Notes: generated by a model from the letters alone, not told the origin. Shown: positions 21,592 through 30,546, counted from the first letter of the stretch. The stretch: 64,000 bases of DNA from Methylophilaceae bacterium (GCA_905339275.1 CAJPFK010000001.1:62001-126000), one strand, 5' to 3'. Numbers and translations: made by a program.

Positions 21592-21954
21592 ATGAATCGA
21601 AAGGATTTAATTCGTTCTGTTGGAGTGACGATTGCGGTGCGCCGCAAGGCCAAAGGCCTTACCCAGGCCCAGCTTGCGGAAGCATTGGGGATAGAAAAGG
21701 AAACCGTCAGCCGGATTGAAACGGGTGCCATATCGACGACATTGTCCCGGTTGGCGCAGACGGCAGAAATTCTGGAATGCCCTGTGAGTGCCTTATTCCC
21801 GATGTCATTGAATTCCGCACCGGCTGACTCGGACAAATACTCGGATCAATTGGACTATATTGCCGCAATGCTCGAAAACCTGAATAGCGAGGAGCGTTCG
21901 CTGGTCGTTCGTTTTGTTGGCGAGATTGTCAGGCTGCTGCAACATCGTGCGTGA
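21592..21954 (+). CDS. XRE-family HTH transcriptional regulator
   Basis: Protein of 120 residues with one Cro/C1-type helix-turn-helix at about residues 10-65 (IAVRRKAKGLTQAQLAEALGIEKETVSRIETG). A short C-terminal part (LDYIAAMLENLNSEERSLVVRFVGEIVRLL) looks helical and suited to dimerisation. A short intergenic region separates it from bioA (24 bases), so both may be on one transcript. The inverted repeat at 21539-21589 is the likeliest own operator. Targets are unknown. Confidence 0.85.
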   Translation: MNRKDLIRSVGVTIAVRRKAKGLTQAQLAEALGIEKETVSRIETGAISTTLSRLAQTAEILECPVSALFPMSLNSAPADSDKYSDQLDYIAAMLENLNSEERSLVVRFVGEIVRLLQHRA

Positions 21955-21977
21955 CTCCTTATTGACTTTACAACCAT

Positions 21978-23288
21978 ATGAATAATAAAGAATTTATAGA
22001 CAGGAGCCGTGCATCTGTGTGGCACCCATGCACGCAGATGAAAGATCACGAGAGCATGCCGCTGGTGCCGATACGCCGCGGCCATGGCGTCTGGCTTTAT
22101 GACATGAACGACAAGCGTTATCTGGATGCGGTCAGCTCATGGTGGGTGAATTTGTTCGGACACAATCACCCGCGTATCAAGAATGCGATCAAGCACCAGC
22201 TCGATGAATTGGAGCATGTCATCCTCGCGGGATTCACCCACGAGCCAGTGGTCAGGCTCTCGGAGCGCCTGTCGGCGCTGACCGGCCTTGGCCATTGTTT
22301 CTATGCTTCCGACGGCGCGTCGGCGACAGAGATTGCATTGAAGATGAGTTTCCATTACTGGCGCAATCTGGGCAGGACTGAAAAAACCAGGTTCGTCAGC
22401 CTGCAGAACAGCTATCACGGCGAGACGCTTGGGGCGTTGTCGGTCACGGATGTTGCCATCTTCAAGGATACCTATGCGCCGTTGCTGCTGCATAGTGAGC
22501 AGATGCCGAGCCCTGACTGGCGCCTGGCGGAAAAAGGCGAGTCGGCCGAGCAGTATGCCCTGCGCTGTGCCGAGGCGCTGGAGGCGTACATGGCGGCCCA
22601 CCACACGGAAATTGCCGCATTCATTATCGAGCCGCTGGTGCAATGCGCCGCAGGCATGGGGATGTATTCGCCCGTCTACCTGCAGATGGCAAGAGGCATC
22701 TGCAACCGTTACAACGTTCACCTGATTGCGGATGAGATCGCCGTCGGCTTCGGTCGCACCGGCACCATGTTCGCCTGCGAGCAGGCCGCCATCAAGCCGG
22801 ATTTCATCTGCCTGTCCAAAGGCATCACCGGCGGCTACCTGCCTTTATCGGTCACGCTTTGTACGGAAGACATCTATCAGGCTTTTTACGATGACAGCAT
22901 TGCGCGAGGCTTCCTGCATTCGCACAGTTATACGGGCAACCCGCTTGCCTGCAGCGCTGCGCTGGCAACGCTGGACATTTTCGAGGATGAGCGAGTGCTG
23001 CAGGCCAACCGCCAGAAATCGGTTTACCTGAAACGCAGCTTGCAGCAGTCATTGAGTGAACTGCCGGTTAAGAACCTGCGTCAAATCGGCATGATCGCGG
23101 CATTTGAAGTAACCGCCGGGCGGGCCGGTTTCCAGCGGGCGTTTTACCAGTCTGCGCTGGAACGCGGCCTGTTGCTGCGTCCGATCGGGCAAACGGTGTA
23201 CCTGATGCCACCGTACATCATCAGCGAGTCCGAAATCGACTGGATGACGACAGAGATTGCGGGCTTGCTTGCGGAACTGCCGAAGTGA
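21978..23288 (+). CDS. bioA: Adenosylmethionine-8-amino-7-oxononanoate aminotransferase
   Basis: PLP-dependent transaminase that makes 7,8-diaminopelargonate in biotin synthesis, using SAM as amino donor. It is 436 residues long. Landmarks are SVWHPCTQMKDHESMPLVPI at the start, YLDAVSSWWVNLFGHNHP, FYASDGASATEIALKM, YHGETLGALSVT, LIADEIAVGFGRTG and the PLP lysine in CLSKGITGGYLP. The TGA overlaps the GTG start of dacB, so the two are translationally coupled. No other bio genes are nearby. Confidence 0.96.
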   Translation: MNNKEFIDRSRASVWHPCTQMKDHESMPLVPIRRGHGVWLYDMNDKRYLDAVSSWWVNLFGHNHPRIKNAIKHQLDELEHVILAGFTHEPVVRLSERLSALTGLGHCFYASDGASATEIALKMSFHYWRNLGRTEKTRFVSLQNSYHGETLGALSVTDVAIFKDTYAPLLLHSEQMPSPDWRLAEKGESAEQYALRCAEALEAYMAAHHTEIAAFIIEPLVQCAAGMGMYSPVYLQMARGICNRYNVHLIADEIAVGFGRTGTMFACEQAAIKPDFICLSKGITGGYLPLSVTLCTEDIYQAFYDDSIARGFLHSHSYTGNPLACSAALATLDIFEDERVLQANRQKSVYLKRSLQQSLSELPVKNLRQIGMIAAFEVTAGRAGFQRAFYQSALERGLLLRPIGQTVYLMPPYIISESEIDWMTTEIAGLLAELPK

Positions 23289-24700
23289 AACGCCCGCTAT
23301 TCCACTGTGCCTGGCTGATATTCGGTTTGCTTGCCGTACTTCCGGCCCGGGCAGACTTGCCTTTGCCGGTCGAGCAGGCGCTCAGGGCCGAGGCCATTCC
23401 ATCCGAGGCCGTATCGGTTTACGTCCGGCAGCTTGGCGCTAACGAAGCGGCCGTTACGCATTTTGCGACCCGTGCGCTGAACCCGGCTTCCACCATGAAG
23501 CTGGTGACAACTTATGCCGGACTGGAGTTGCTCGGCCCGGCTTATCGCTGGCGTACCGAGATTTACCGTGAAGGCGAGATGGTTGCCGGCGTTCTGGAAG
23601 GCAATCTATCGATCAAGGGTTATGGCAACCCGGAGCTGATGCAACAGGATCTCTGGCGCATGCTGAACGAACTCCGCCAAACCGGCCTCAGGGATATTCG
23701 TGGCGACCTGATTATCGACGACAGCTATTTTGCACCCGGCAGCGCAGACCCCGGCCTGTTTGATAATGAGCCTTACCGCGCCTATAACAGCATCCCGAAC
23801 GCACTGGCGGTCAATCTTAATTCCACCAGCTTTCGTTTTCTTTCCGATGGGGAGCAACTGGCTATCCAGCCGGACCCCGATCTGCCGGAAATTCAACTCA
23901 GCAACCAGGTCCGGCTGATGCAAGCGCCCTGCACCAACTGGCGGGATAAGCTGGTTTACAAGGTGCAAAATGAAGGCAGCAAGGCGACGGTGACTTTTAC
24001 CGGAGACTACCCGGCAAGCTGTGAGGAAAAGTATCTGGAGCTGAGCCTGTTCAGCCCGCCCAGCTATACTTATCACCTGTTCCGCAGAATCTGGCAGCAA
24101 CTGGGCGGCACCATCAGCGGTGACTTCAAGGTATCGGCAGTTTCCGAATCGGCAGTCAGGATGACTGAATATAGTTCGCAGCCGCTGGCGGATGTGATTC
24201 GTCGCGTGAACAAATACAGCAACAACCTGATGACCCGGCAGTTGTTGCTGACGATTGCGGCCGAGCGTATCGGTATCCCCGGCAACGAGGAGAGCGGCCG
24301 CCTGGCTATCCTGAACTGGCTGGCCGGCAAGGACATGCATTTTCCTGAGCTGGTGATAGAGAACGGTTCAGGCCTGTCCCGCATCGAGCGCATCAGTGCC
24401 GAACATCTGGGCCAGCTCCTGGCCGATGCCTATGCAAGCCCGGTGATGCCGGAGCTGATGTCTTCCCTGCCGGTGCTGGCAGTCGACGGTACGGTGGTAC
24501 GGCGCCTGAATGGGAGCGGAATCCGGGGCAGGGCGCACCTGAAAACCGGCTCGCTCAATAGTGTGCGATCCATTGCCGGTTACATACTGGACCAGAAAGG
24601 CAGGCGCTGGGTCGTGGTGTTTATGGTCAATCATCCGCGTGCAGGCGCAACCAAACCCGCACAGGATGCTTTGCTGGACTGGGTCTATCAACAGCCCTAG
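23285..24700 (+). CDS. dacB: D-alanyl-D-alanine carboxypeptidase/endopeptidase (PBP4, S13)
   Basis: Periplasmic low-molecular-mass penicillin-binding protein of 471 residues that trims and cleaves peptidoglycan cross-links. An N-terminal signal peptide ([16 protein letters not shown]) is followed by the active-site serine motif STMK, the SxN motif in [12 protein letters not shown] and the KTG motif in [11 protein letters not shown] start overlapping bioA. Pairing of dacB with bioA recurs in betaproteobacteria as a gene-order feature rather than a functional link. Confidence 0.93.
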   Translation: MKRPLFHCAWLIFGLLAVLPARADLPLPVEQALRAEAIPSEAVSVYVRQLGANEAAVTHFATRALNPASTMKLVTTYAGLELLGPAYRWRTEIYREGEMVAGVLEGNLSIKGYGNPELMQQDLWRMLNELRQTGLRDIRGDLIIDDSYFAPGSADPGLFDNEPYRAYNSIPNALAVNLNSTSFRFLSDGEQLAIQPDPDLPEIQLSNQVRLMQAPCTNWRDKLVYKVQNEGSKATVTFTGDYPASCEEKYLELSLFSPPSYTYHLFRRIWQQLGGTISGDFKVSAVSESAVRMTEYSSQPLADVIRRVNKYSNNLMTRQLLLTIAAERIGIPGNEESGRLAILNWLAGKDMHFPELVIENGSGLSRIERISAEHLGQLLADAYASPVMPELMSSLPVLAVDGTVVRRLNGSGIRGRAHLKTGSLNSVRSIAGYILDQKGRRWVVVFMVNHPRAGATKPAQDALLDWVYQQP

Positions 24701-24789
24701 TGCGGGCATCGACGATATTGCAACGCAGCTCCGCAGTATTTTCCAGACTTGTTTCGGTTATCATAAGCGTAGTTAATACGGAGCCATCC

Positions 24790-25263
24790 ATGAATAGAAC
24801 CAGTTTTCTCATCGCGGCAATTTTCAGCACGGCATTTGCCGTTGGCGGTTGCCAGGCGGGCACAGAATCAACCAAACCCCAAACTTCAGAAGGAAGCACA
24901 GCAATGACTCAAAGCATTACCGAATTGGTCAAAACCGATACCGTGGTCGGCAGTGGCCGCGAAGCTGAAATCGGCTTCAATGTGACTGTTCATTACACCG
25001 GCTGGTTGTACGACCCAGGCCAGCCCGACGGCAAGGGCGAAAAATTCGACAGTTCCGTCGACCGTGGCGAGCCCTTTGTGTTCTATCTGGGCGGCGGACA
25101 AGTGATCCAGGGCTGGGACCAGGGCTTTGCCGGCATGAAGATCGGCGGCAAGCGCACACTGATTATTCCGCCGGAGATGGGTTATGGCGCACGCGGCGCC
25201 GGTGGCGTGATTCCGCCGAACGCCACGCTGGTCTTTGATGTTGAACTGCTGGGCGTGAAGTAG
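24790..25263 (+). CDS. FKBP-type peptidyl-prolyl isomerase, lipoprotein
   Basis: Protein of 157 residues. The N-terminus [20 protein letters not shown] ends in a lipobox (AVGGC), so it is probably a lipid-anchored periplasmic or outer-membrane protein. The FKBP domain follows: [59 protein letters not shown] and [14 protein letters not shown]. All are standard FKBP active-site blocks. ATG at 24790 is chosen because the signal peptide starts there. The open frame further upstream (24700) has no support. The OsmC gene follows after six bases. Confidence 0.9.
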   Translation: MNRTSFLIAAIFSTAFAVGGCQAGTESTKPQTSEGSTAMTQSITELVKTDTVVGSGREAEIGFNVTVHYTGWLYDPGQPDGKGEKFDSSVDRGEPFVFYLGGGQVIQGWDQGFAGMKIGGKRTLIIPPEMGYGARGAGGVIPPNATLVFDVELLGVK

Positions 25264-25269
25264 GCAGAC

Positions 25270-25692
25270 ATGAAAGCACGTATCAAGTGGGTGGAAAACG
25301 TCTGCTTTATCGGCGAATCTGAAACCGGTCACGCTGTCGTCCTGGATGGCGCGCCGGATGCAGGCGGGCGCAATCTGGGCATGCGTCCAATGGAGATGCT
25401 GCTGATCGGCATGGGTGCCTGCACTTCATTCGATGTGGTGACCATTCTGAAAAAAGCGCGCCAGCCGGTGACGGATTGCGTTGCCGAGATCGATGCGACT
25501 CGGGCGGATGAGGTGCCGAAGGTCTTTACGAAGATTCATGTGCATTTTGTCGTCACCGGCAAGGGGCTCAACCCTGCCCAGGTGGAGCGTGCGGTCAAGC
25601 TGTCTGCAGAAAAGTACTGCTCGGCCTCCATCATGCTGGGCAAGGCGGCTGAGATCAGCCACGACTTTGAAATCGTGGAGGCGGCTTCGTGA
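25270..25692 (+). CDS. OsmC family peroxiredoxin-like protein
   Basis: Protein of 140 residues of the OsmC/Ohr superfamily, YhfA-like branch. It has the first cysteine-bearing helix GMGACTSFDVVTILKKARQP and the second VKLSAEKYCSASIMLGKAAE. Both cysteines needed for thiol-peroxidase chemistry are present. Probably a cytoplasmic hydroperoxide reductase, although the YhfA branch is not well characterised. It sits in a short operon: FKBP, OsmC and a VOC protein, with its TGA overlapping the GTG of the next gene. Confidence 0.88.
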   Translation: MKARIKWVENVCFIGESETGHAVVLDGAPDAGGRNLGMRPMEMLLIGMGACTSFDVVTILKKARQPVTDCVAEIDATRADEVPKVFTKIHVHFVVTGKGLNPAQVERAVKLSAEKYCSASIMLGKAAEISHDFEIVEAAS

Positions 25693-26117
25693 GTGCAGCG
25701 CCGTCCCGTCCGGGCGGCATGCTGGGCATGCGTCATGTGGCGCTGTTCGTGCATGACCTTGAGGCTTGCCTGGCTTTTTACCGCGATGTGGTCGGCATGC
25801 AGGAGGAATGGCAACCTGACCCGGATAACGTCTATCTGACCTCGGGTTCAGACAATGTTGCCCTGCATCGGCTGGACCCCGCCAGCAAGCTGGATGGTCC
25901 GCAGCGCCTCGATCATATCGGTTTCATCCTCAAGCGGCCGGAAGATGTCGATGCCTGGCATGGCTATTTGCTGGAACATCAGGTCAGGATCGCCCAGGCG
26001 CCCAGAACGCATCGGGATGGCGCAAGAAGCTTCTATTGCCATGACCCGGCCGGTAATATGGTGCAGTTTATCTACCATATCCCTATTTCCGGGCAGGTTC
26101 CTGTTACAGGGGCGTGA
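25689..26117 (+). CDS. VOC superfamily (glyoxalase/dioxygenase-like) protein
   Basis: Single-domain VOC protein of 142 residues from a GTG start overlapping the OsmC stop by four bases. The first strand MRHVALFVHDLEACLAFYRDVVGMQEE gives the usual first metal-ligand His; the second module LDHIGFILKRPEDVDAWHGYL supplies another His. SFYCHDPAGNMVQFIYH supplies the last position. The enzyme activity is not identifiable. Glyoxalase I-like detoxification or a dioxygenase are both possible. It converges with the DUF2322-like gene (14-base overlap). Confidence 0.82.
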   Translation: MSAAPSRPGGMLGMRHVALFVHDLEACLAFYRDVVGMQEEWQPDPDNVYLTSGSDNVALHRLDPASKLDGPQRLDHIGFILKRPEDVDAWHGYLLEHQVRIAQAPRTHRDGARSFYCHDPAGNMVQFIYHIPISGQVPVTGA

Positions 26118-26421
26118 TCGTCACCGAGAGCGGGGCGTTGGATTCGATCACGCCGAACAGGCGATCGATATTCGGATGCTTGCCGGGATTGCTTTCCGCG
26201 TTTTCCGTATGTTCGGCGTAAATCTTCAGGCCTTCTTTCGCGGCTTCAGGCGTAATTTCGCCGTGCTTTTTCCACAAATGGTGATAGACGCGGACCGAGC
26301 CGGCGCTGCCGGGCCTGTTTTCAATGACGCCAGCGCTCGTGCCATCCGTATTGAACAGCTCGATTTTCTGAATATGGTCTGCATTTTCAAGTGTAGGCAG
26401 GATGTCGCTGAATTTCTTCAT
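26104..26421 (-). CDS. Small conserved protein, DUF2322-like
   Basis: Protein of 105 residues, without signal peptide. It has the block KIELFNTDGTSAGVIENRPG and the end HPNIDRLFGVIESNA, which I associate with the uncharacterised DUF2322 family; the assignment is from memory. Function unknown. Lies 17 bases after coq7 on the same strand and may be co-transcribed with it. A related role in quinone or oxidative metabolism is conceivable but not shown. Confidence 0.65.
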   Translation of the reverse strand: MKKFSDILPTLENADHIQKIELFNTDGTSAGVIENRPGSAGSVRVYHHLWKKHGEITPEAAKEGLKIYAEHTENAESNPGKHPNIDRLFGVIESNAPLSVTITPL

Positions 26422-26438
26422 TCTTCTGGTTTTCCGGT

Positions 26439-27059
26439 TTACAAATAATAAGCGGTGGAGGTCATGGTTCTGGAGGCTGCCTGCATTGCGGCTTTAACCG
26501 GCCGGGGCAGTTCCGCGGCGCCTTGCTGAATCGCGGTTTCGGCATGATGCGCTTCATCGACGCGCATCTGTTCGATGATGGCCCGGCTTTTGGCATCGTG
26601 CTGCGGCAGTTTCTCCAGATGGCTTTCCAGATGTTGTCCTACCTGTCTCTCGGTTTCGGCAAGAAAGCCAAGATTCCAGCGATCCCCAAGCGCGCCGGCG
26701 ATGGCGCCGAGTACCAGCGAACCGCCGTAGAAAACAGGATTAAGCACGCTGGTCCGGCTCCCCAGCTCCTTGATGCGCTTTTCGCACCATGCCAGATGCT
26801 CGGTCTCTTCCTGTGCCGCCTGTTGCAATGCGGCCACTGTTTCCTTGTTTCTCGCCGTAAGCGATTGCCCGTTATAGAGCGCCTGCGCGCATACTTCGCC
26901 GCTGTGGTTGATACGCATCAGTGCCGCCGCATGTTTTTTTTCGGCATCCGTCATCCGGGCTTCCTGCAGCGTGCCGTCAGGGTGCGGGCGCACGCTGTGC
27001 GCTTCAGCCATCATGGTGCGCAGGCTTTTGTCGAATTCGATAATCAGTCGATCTAACAT
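26439..27059 (-). CDS. coq7: 2-polyprenyl-3-methyl-6-methoxy-1,4-benzoquinone hydroxylase
   Basis: Di-iron demethoxyubiquinone hydroxylase, a late step of ubiquinone synthesis, membrane-associated. It is 206 residues long. It has the carboxylate-bridged di-iron ligands: the [17 protein letters not shown] helix, [12 protein letters not shown] (ExxH), and [10 protein letters not shown] (ExxH). The N-terminal region is family-typical ([14 protein letters not shown]). This Coq7 form is used by many betaproteobacteria in place of UbiF. Confidence 0.95.
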   Translation of the reverse strand: MLDRLIIEFDKSLRTMMAEAHSVRPHPDGTLQEARMTDAEKKHAAALMRINHSGEVCAQALYNGQSLTARNKETVAALQQAAQEETEHLAWCEKRIKELGSRTSVLNPVFYGGSLVLGAIAGALGDRWNLGFLAETERQVGQHLESHLEKLPQHDAKSRAIIEQMRVDEAHHAETAIQQGAAELPRPVKAAMQAASRTMTSTAYYL

Positions 27060-27102
27060 GCAGTTTCTCCGCCGGGTGTTCAGTTCGGGTGGTTATAAAG
27101 CA

Positions 27103-27135
27103 GGAAAGCCGCCGTTTATCAGACGACGGCTTTCC
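27103..27135 (-). terminator. Hairpin downstream of ctp
   Basis: GGAAAGCCGCCGT (27103-27115) pairs with ACGACGGCTTTCC (27123-27135), one mismatch, seven-base loop. It lies 17 bases past the ctp stop and separates ctp from coq7 on the minus strand. It is not followed by a long T-run. Confidence 0.6.
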
Positions 27136-27151
27136 GGTTCGCTTTAATATA

Positions 27152-28549
27152 TTACTTCTTGCTCAGAATCTGCAGGCCTTTGAGCAGGTTGAGGGCCTGG
27201 TTCAACTGGTAATCGTTCTTCGAGCCGAATTCTGCAGGCGGTGTTTTTTCGCCGTCTGCCGGTGGCGGAACGACTTTGGAGGGGTCGGCGCCAGGTTTTG
27301 CGCTAGGTACTTCCTCTTCACCCTTTGGATTCGACAGGTGACGGCTCAGGTCGGCTTCGCGTATGCCAAAATTCTGATCCACCGTGTTTACGGAAGCTTC
27401 CTCGACAATGATGTCCGGTTCGATACCCTTGGCCTGGATGGAGCGGCCGTTCGGCGTGAAATAGCGTGCCGTCGTCAGTTTGATCGCCGTGCCGTTGTTC
27501 ATGGGCAGAATGGTCTGTACGGAGCCTTTGCCGAAAGTCTGGGTGCCCATGATGATGGCCCGTTTGTGGTCCTGCAGCGCGCCGGCAACAATCTCGGAAG
27601 CGGATGCCGATCCGCCATTGACCAGTACCACCATAGGGACGGTTTTCATTTCAGCAGGCACGTCACGCAGGTAATCCGCCTTGGGGCCGCCGCGAACATA
27701 GTTCTCGGGACTGGCGGTCAAACGCATTTTTGCATCTTCGGCGCGTCCTTCGGTATAGACGACCAGTTCACCCTTGGGGATGAAGGCCGCGGATACGCCA
27801 ACCGCGCCATTGAGTAATCCACCGGGGTTGTTGCGCATGTCAAGGACCAGGCCCTTCAGGGGTTTCTTGTTCTCTTCGCGCAGCGACTGCAAGGCTTTCG
27901 CCAGATCCTCGCCGGTATGTTCCTGGAACTGGGTGATCCGCACATAGCCGTAATCGGCATCCACCAGTTTTGGTTTGATGCTCTTGGTCTTGATGATTGC
28001 ACGGACGATTTCGATCACTAGGGGGTTTGACTGCCCCTTGCGCAGCACGGTCAGGGTGATGGGTGTATCGGGCTTGCCGCGCATGCGCTTGACGGCATCG
28101 TTGAGCGACATGCCCTTAACCTGGGTTTCGTCCAGTTTGATAATCAGGTCGCCGCTCTTGATCCCCGCACGGTAGGCAGGTGTGTCTTCAATCGGGGAAA
28201 CGACCTTGACGAAGCCGTCTTCCATGCCGACTTCAATGCCCAGGCCGCCGAATTCGCCCTGGGTGCCGGCTTGCAAATCCTTGAAGCCATCGGCATCCAG
28301 GTAGGTGGAATGCGGGTCCAGGCCGGTCAGCATGCCGTTGATGGCTTCGCTGATCAACTTTTTATCTTCAACCGGGTCGACATAATCGTTCTTGATTTTG
28401 CCGAAGACTTCTGCAAATGCACGCAAATCATCCAGCGGTAATTGAGGTTTGGCAGCCTTGTCGGCAAGTGCCGAGTAGTTAAGACTGAGCATCAGGCCCA
28501 GAATGGCACCGATAGCGATCAAACCGAACTTTTCAAATTTAGCGCGCAT
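27152..28549 (-). CDS. C-terminal processing peptidase (S41, Prc/CtpA family)
   Basis: Periplasmic serine-lysine protease of 465 residues that cleaves C-termini of envelope proteins. A signal anchor at residues 5-25 (FEKFGLIAIGAILGLMLSL) is followed by a PDZ domain (FGGLGIEVGMEDGFVKVVSP, IKSGDLIIKLDETQVKGM) and the peptidase domain with catalytic Ser in GGSASASEIVAG and catalytic Lys in FGKGSVQ. The C-terminal Pro/Lys-rich tail is lineage-specific. ATG at 28549 chosen; the extra upstream residues to 28603 contain no family-conserved sequence. Confidence 0.93.
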   Translation of the reverse strand: MRAKFEKFGLIAIGAILGLMLSLNYSALADKAAKPQLPLDDLRAFAEVFGKIKNDYVDPVEDKKLISEAINGMLTGLDPHSTYLDADGFKDLQAGTQGEFGGLGIEVGMEDGFVKVVSPIEDTPAYRAGIKSGDLIIKLDETQVKGMSLNDAVKRMRGKPDTPITLTVLRKGQSNPLVIEIVRAIIKTKSIKPKLVDADYGYVRITQFQEHTGEDLAKALQSLREENKKPLKGLVLDMRNNPGGLLNGAVGVSAAFIPKGELVVYTEGRAEDAKMRLTASPENYVRGGPKADYLRDVPAEMKTVPMVVLVNGGSASASEIVAGALQDHKRAIIMGTQTFGKGSVQTILPMNNGTAIKLTTARYFTPNGRSIQAKGIEPDIIVEEASVNTVDQNFGIREADLSRHLSNPKGEEEVPSAKPGADPSKVVPPPADGEKTPPAEFGSKNDYQLNQALNLLKGLQILSKK

Positions 28550-28718
28550 GTAGAGCTGTTCCTTAATGGGGTAATATCGCGGGTAGGACAAGTAAAAATG
28601 CAATTGGTTTATTTTCCGCTATTTGGCCATGTCTTGCATAGTATTTTGCAAACTAGTTTTGCGTCCGGGGCGTGGGTAAACCCGCTTGTATCCGGCCGAA
28701 GGGCGGTAAGGAGGATTG

Positions 28719-29000
28719 ATGCAGGTATATCAGATCGAGATTGAATATTGCACCCAGTGCCGCTGGCTGTTGCGTTCCGCCTGGATGGCGCAGGAGCTGC
28801 TGACGACGTTCGAGGGGGATATCGAGCGCGTCAGCCTGGTGCCCGGTAGCGGCGGGATATTCGAGATACGGCTCAATGGTGAAGTCATTTTTTCGCGCAA
28901 GGAAGCGCAGTGCTTTCCCGAAGCCAAGGAGATCAAGCAATTGGTCCGGGACAGGATCGACCCCGGCCGGCCGCTGGGCCATAGCGACCGCAAGGAATAG
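28719..29000 (+). CDS. SelT/SelW/SelH family redox protein (Cys form)
   Basis: Small thioredoxin-fold protein of 93 residues, preceded by a clear GGAGG. The family motif is at Cys11-Cys14: EYCTQCRW, where selenoprotein members have CxxU. The rest (LVPGSGGIFEIRLNGEVIFSRK...FPEAKEIKQLVRDRI) matches the bacterial SelW-like group. Role in redox handling is assumed from the family, target unknown. A bifunctional neighbourhood is not evident: ctp is divergent and the EAL-like gene follows after 98 bases. Confidence 0.85.
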   Translation: MQVYQIEIEYCTQCRWLLRSAWMAQELLTTFEGDIERVSLVPGSGGIFEIRLNGEVIFSRKEAQCFPEAKEIKQLVRDRIDPGRPLGHSDRKE

Positions 29001-29044
29001 AAACGGCATGGATGGGGGCATTAATCGCATATCGGGCTTTTAAT

Positions 29045-29063
29045 GATAATGATTCTCAATTAC
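29045..29063. promoter_or_regulatory. Fur-box-like sequence upstream of the EAL-like gene
   Basis: GATAATGATTCTCAATTAC agrees with the 19-bp Fur consensus GATAATGATAATCATTATC at 14 of 19 positions, the first nine being exact. It lies 36 bases upstream of the ATG of the degenerate EAL protein. Iron-dependent repression is therefore likely for that gene. Confidence 0.6.
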
Positions 29064-29098
29064 AATGTTATTGTGATCATTTGATTTAGGAGTCAACG

Positions 29099-29896
29099 AT
29101 GAATGCCTTCAGTCACTCAGAACTATCTGCGCTGACCCGGAATAATGCCGTATCCCCGGAGGCTTTGCTGCCGTCGGAGATACTGGACGTGGTGATCGCA
29201 CAACGTTTCGGCGTGGAGTATCAGCCTATCGTTTCCGTACAGGCCGAGGAGGTTGTCGGTTACCAGGCCTCCGCCAGATTCTGGACGCGCGAACAGCAAG
29301 CGCTGGATACCGGCAAAATGTTTGCCCACCTGCATCAGAATCCCTTGCTCCTGTTCCACACGGAGCTGGAGATGAAGAAGCTGCAAATTGCGCAGTTTCC
29401 GTTCAATCGGCACGGCGCGAGCTGGCTGATGCTGGACCTGGATATCGATAGCTTCATGGAAGGCGGCCAGACCTTGTCCAATCCATTCCTGGCGCTTTTC
29501 AAATCCCATGCCTGGTCGGAACGGGAGCTTGTCATCAACTTGGTCGAGAACCACCACACTGCGGATGCCCACCGCTCGCAGCGGGTGATTGAATTGCTTC
29601 AGCAAAGCGGCACGGCCGTCGCGCTGGAAGACCTGGGTGTCCGCTGGGGCATGTTTTCACTGAGCGCCTTCCTCGATGCCAGCATCATAAAATTCAATGG
29701 CATGGTGCTGAAAACATTGAACGAAAGTGCCGCGCAGGCAACGGTGGACTGGCTCGTCAGCGCGGCAAGAAGGATAGGGGTGCAGACCATCATGTCGGGT
29801 GTCGGCGATTGCGAGCAATTCGAATGGGCAAGGCGGCTTGGCGTGGATTGCGTGCAAGGAAACCTGTTCGCGCGCCAAACCATCGAAATGCGCTGA
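29099..29896 (+). CDS. Degenerate EAL-domain protein (probably catalytically inactive)
   Basis: Protein of 265 residues whose whole length follows the EAL fold: EYQPIVSVQAEEVVGYQAS, then LVINLVENH, then VALEDLGVRWGMFSLSAFLDASIIKFNG, and GVDCVQGNLFARQ. However, the EAL signature itself is QAS (residues 56-58), the DDFG motif is EDLG (177-180), and the AEGVE motif reads MSGVG. The catalytic glutamates for c-di-GMP hydrolysis are therefore missing. It may be a c-di-GMP binder or a protein-protein regulator like YdiV. A Fur box precedes it and a ferritin-like gene follows. Confidence 0.82.
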   Translation: MNAFSHSELSALTRNNAVSPEALLPSEILDVVIAQRFGVEYQPIVSVQAEEVVGYQASARFWTREQQALDTGKMFAHLHQNPLLLFHTELEMKKLQIAQFPFNRHGASWLMLDLDIDSFMEGGQTLSNPFLALFKSHAWSERELVINLVENHHTADAHRSQRVIELLQQSGTAVALEDLGVRWGMFSLSAFLDASIIKFNGMVLKTLNESAAQATVDWLVSAARRIGVQTIMSGVGDCEQFEWARRLGVDCVQGNLFARQTIEMR

Positions 29897-29908
29897 GGCC
29901 CGGTCTAT

Positions 29909-29937
29909 TTGCGATTCACAATGTGAACTATTCGCAA
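29909..29937. promoter_or_regulatory. Nested palindrome upstream of the ferritin-like gene
   Basis: The outer arms TTGCGA (29909-29914) and TCGCAA (29932-29937) enclose TTCAC-AAT-GTGAA (29915-29927). The inner part is a 13-base palindrome. It lies between the EAL-like stop and the ferritin-like gene, 80 bases before its start. It could be an operator or an RNA hairpin; no known factor consensus was matched. Confidence 0.45.
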
Positions 29938-30016
29938 TTCTGCAGAGGGTGGTTTTATGGTCTAGACTTTACCTGACGGAGCGTTCGCTCAATTCAACCC
30001 AATAACGGAGGCTGTC

Positions 30017-30490
30017 ATGGCTAAAGGCAAGAAAACAGATAATGGAACCAGTACCCCGGTCATCAAGGCGCTGAATGCAATTCTCGAAATGGAGCTCGCC
30101 GGCGTTGTGCGTTATACCCATTATGCGCTCATGATTTACGGCTACAACCGTATCCCGATTGTGTCCTGGCTGCGCAGCCAGGCGACGGAATCGCTGGATC
30201 ATGCAAACCAGGCGGGCGAACTGATTACGCATCTGGGCGGCCATCCCTCGCTGGCAATAGGCCCGTTGCTTGAAACTCATAATCACGATGTCGGCGACAT
30301 CCTGCGTGAATCGCTGGAACACGAAAATGCCGCGCTGAATGCTTATCGCAAGCTGCTCAAACTGGTGGAAGGACATTCGGTGATGCTGGAAGAATATGCC
30401 CGCGAGATGATCTACACGGAAGAACTGCACCTGGGCGAGGTGGATAAAATGCTGCGCAAGCCCGGCGATGTCGGGCAATTCCACAAGTAA
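30017..30490 (+). CDS. Bacterioferritin-like / ferritin-like domain protein
   Basis: Four-helix-bundle protein of 157 residues with carboxylate and His ligands in typical positions: ILEMELAGVVRYTHY (E26), ATESLDHANQ (E58, H62), ESLEHE (about 98-103) and YTEELHLGEVDKM (E135, H138). The second helix has ExxxH where the usual spacing is ExxH, so the exact metal site is uncertain. Likely stores or detoxifies iron in the cytoplasm. A good ribosome-binding site (CGGAGG) precedes the ATG. The neighbouring Fur box upstream suggests an iron-linked locus. Confidence 0.78.
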   Translation: MAKGKKTDNGTSTPVIKALNAILEMELAGVVRYTHYALMIYGYNRIPIVSWLRSQATESLDHANQAGELITHLGGHPSLAIGPLLETHNHDVGDILRESLEHENAALNAYRKLLKLVEGHSVMLEEYAREMIYTEELHLGEVDKMLRKPGDVGQFHK

Positions 30491-30492
30491 GC

Positions 30493-30530
30493 GCCTGTCA
30501 CCAGCGCCTTTCATCAGGGCGAAGACAGGC
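30493..30530. terminator. Hairpin between the convergent ferritin-like and NlpC/P60 genes
   Basis: GCCTGTC (30493-30499) pairs with GACAGGC (30524-30530), with a second inner pairing of CGCC with GGCG. Placed 3 bases after the ferritin-like stop and 17 before the end of the convergent gene, it can serve both strands. No long T-run. Confidence 0.55.
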
Positions 30531-30546
30531 CGATTGAAAGCGGCCC

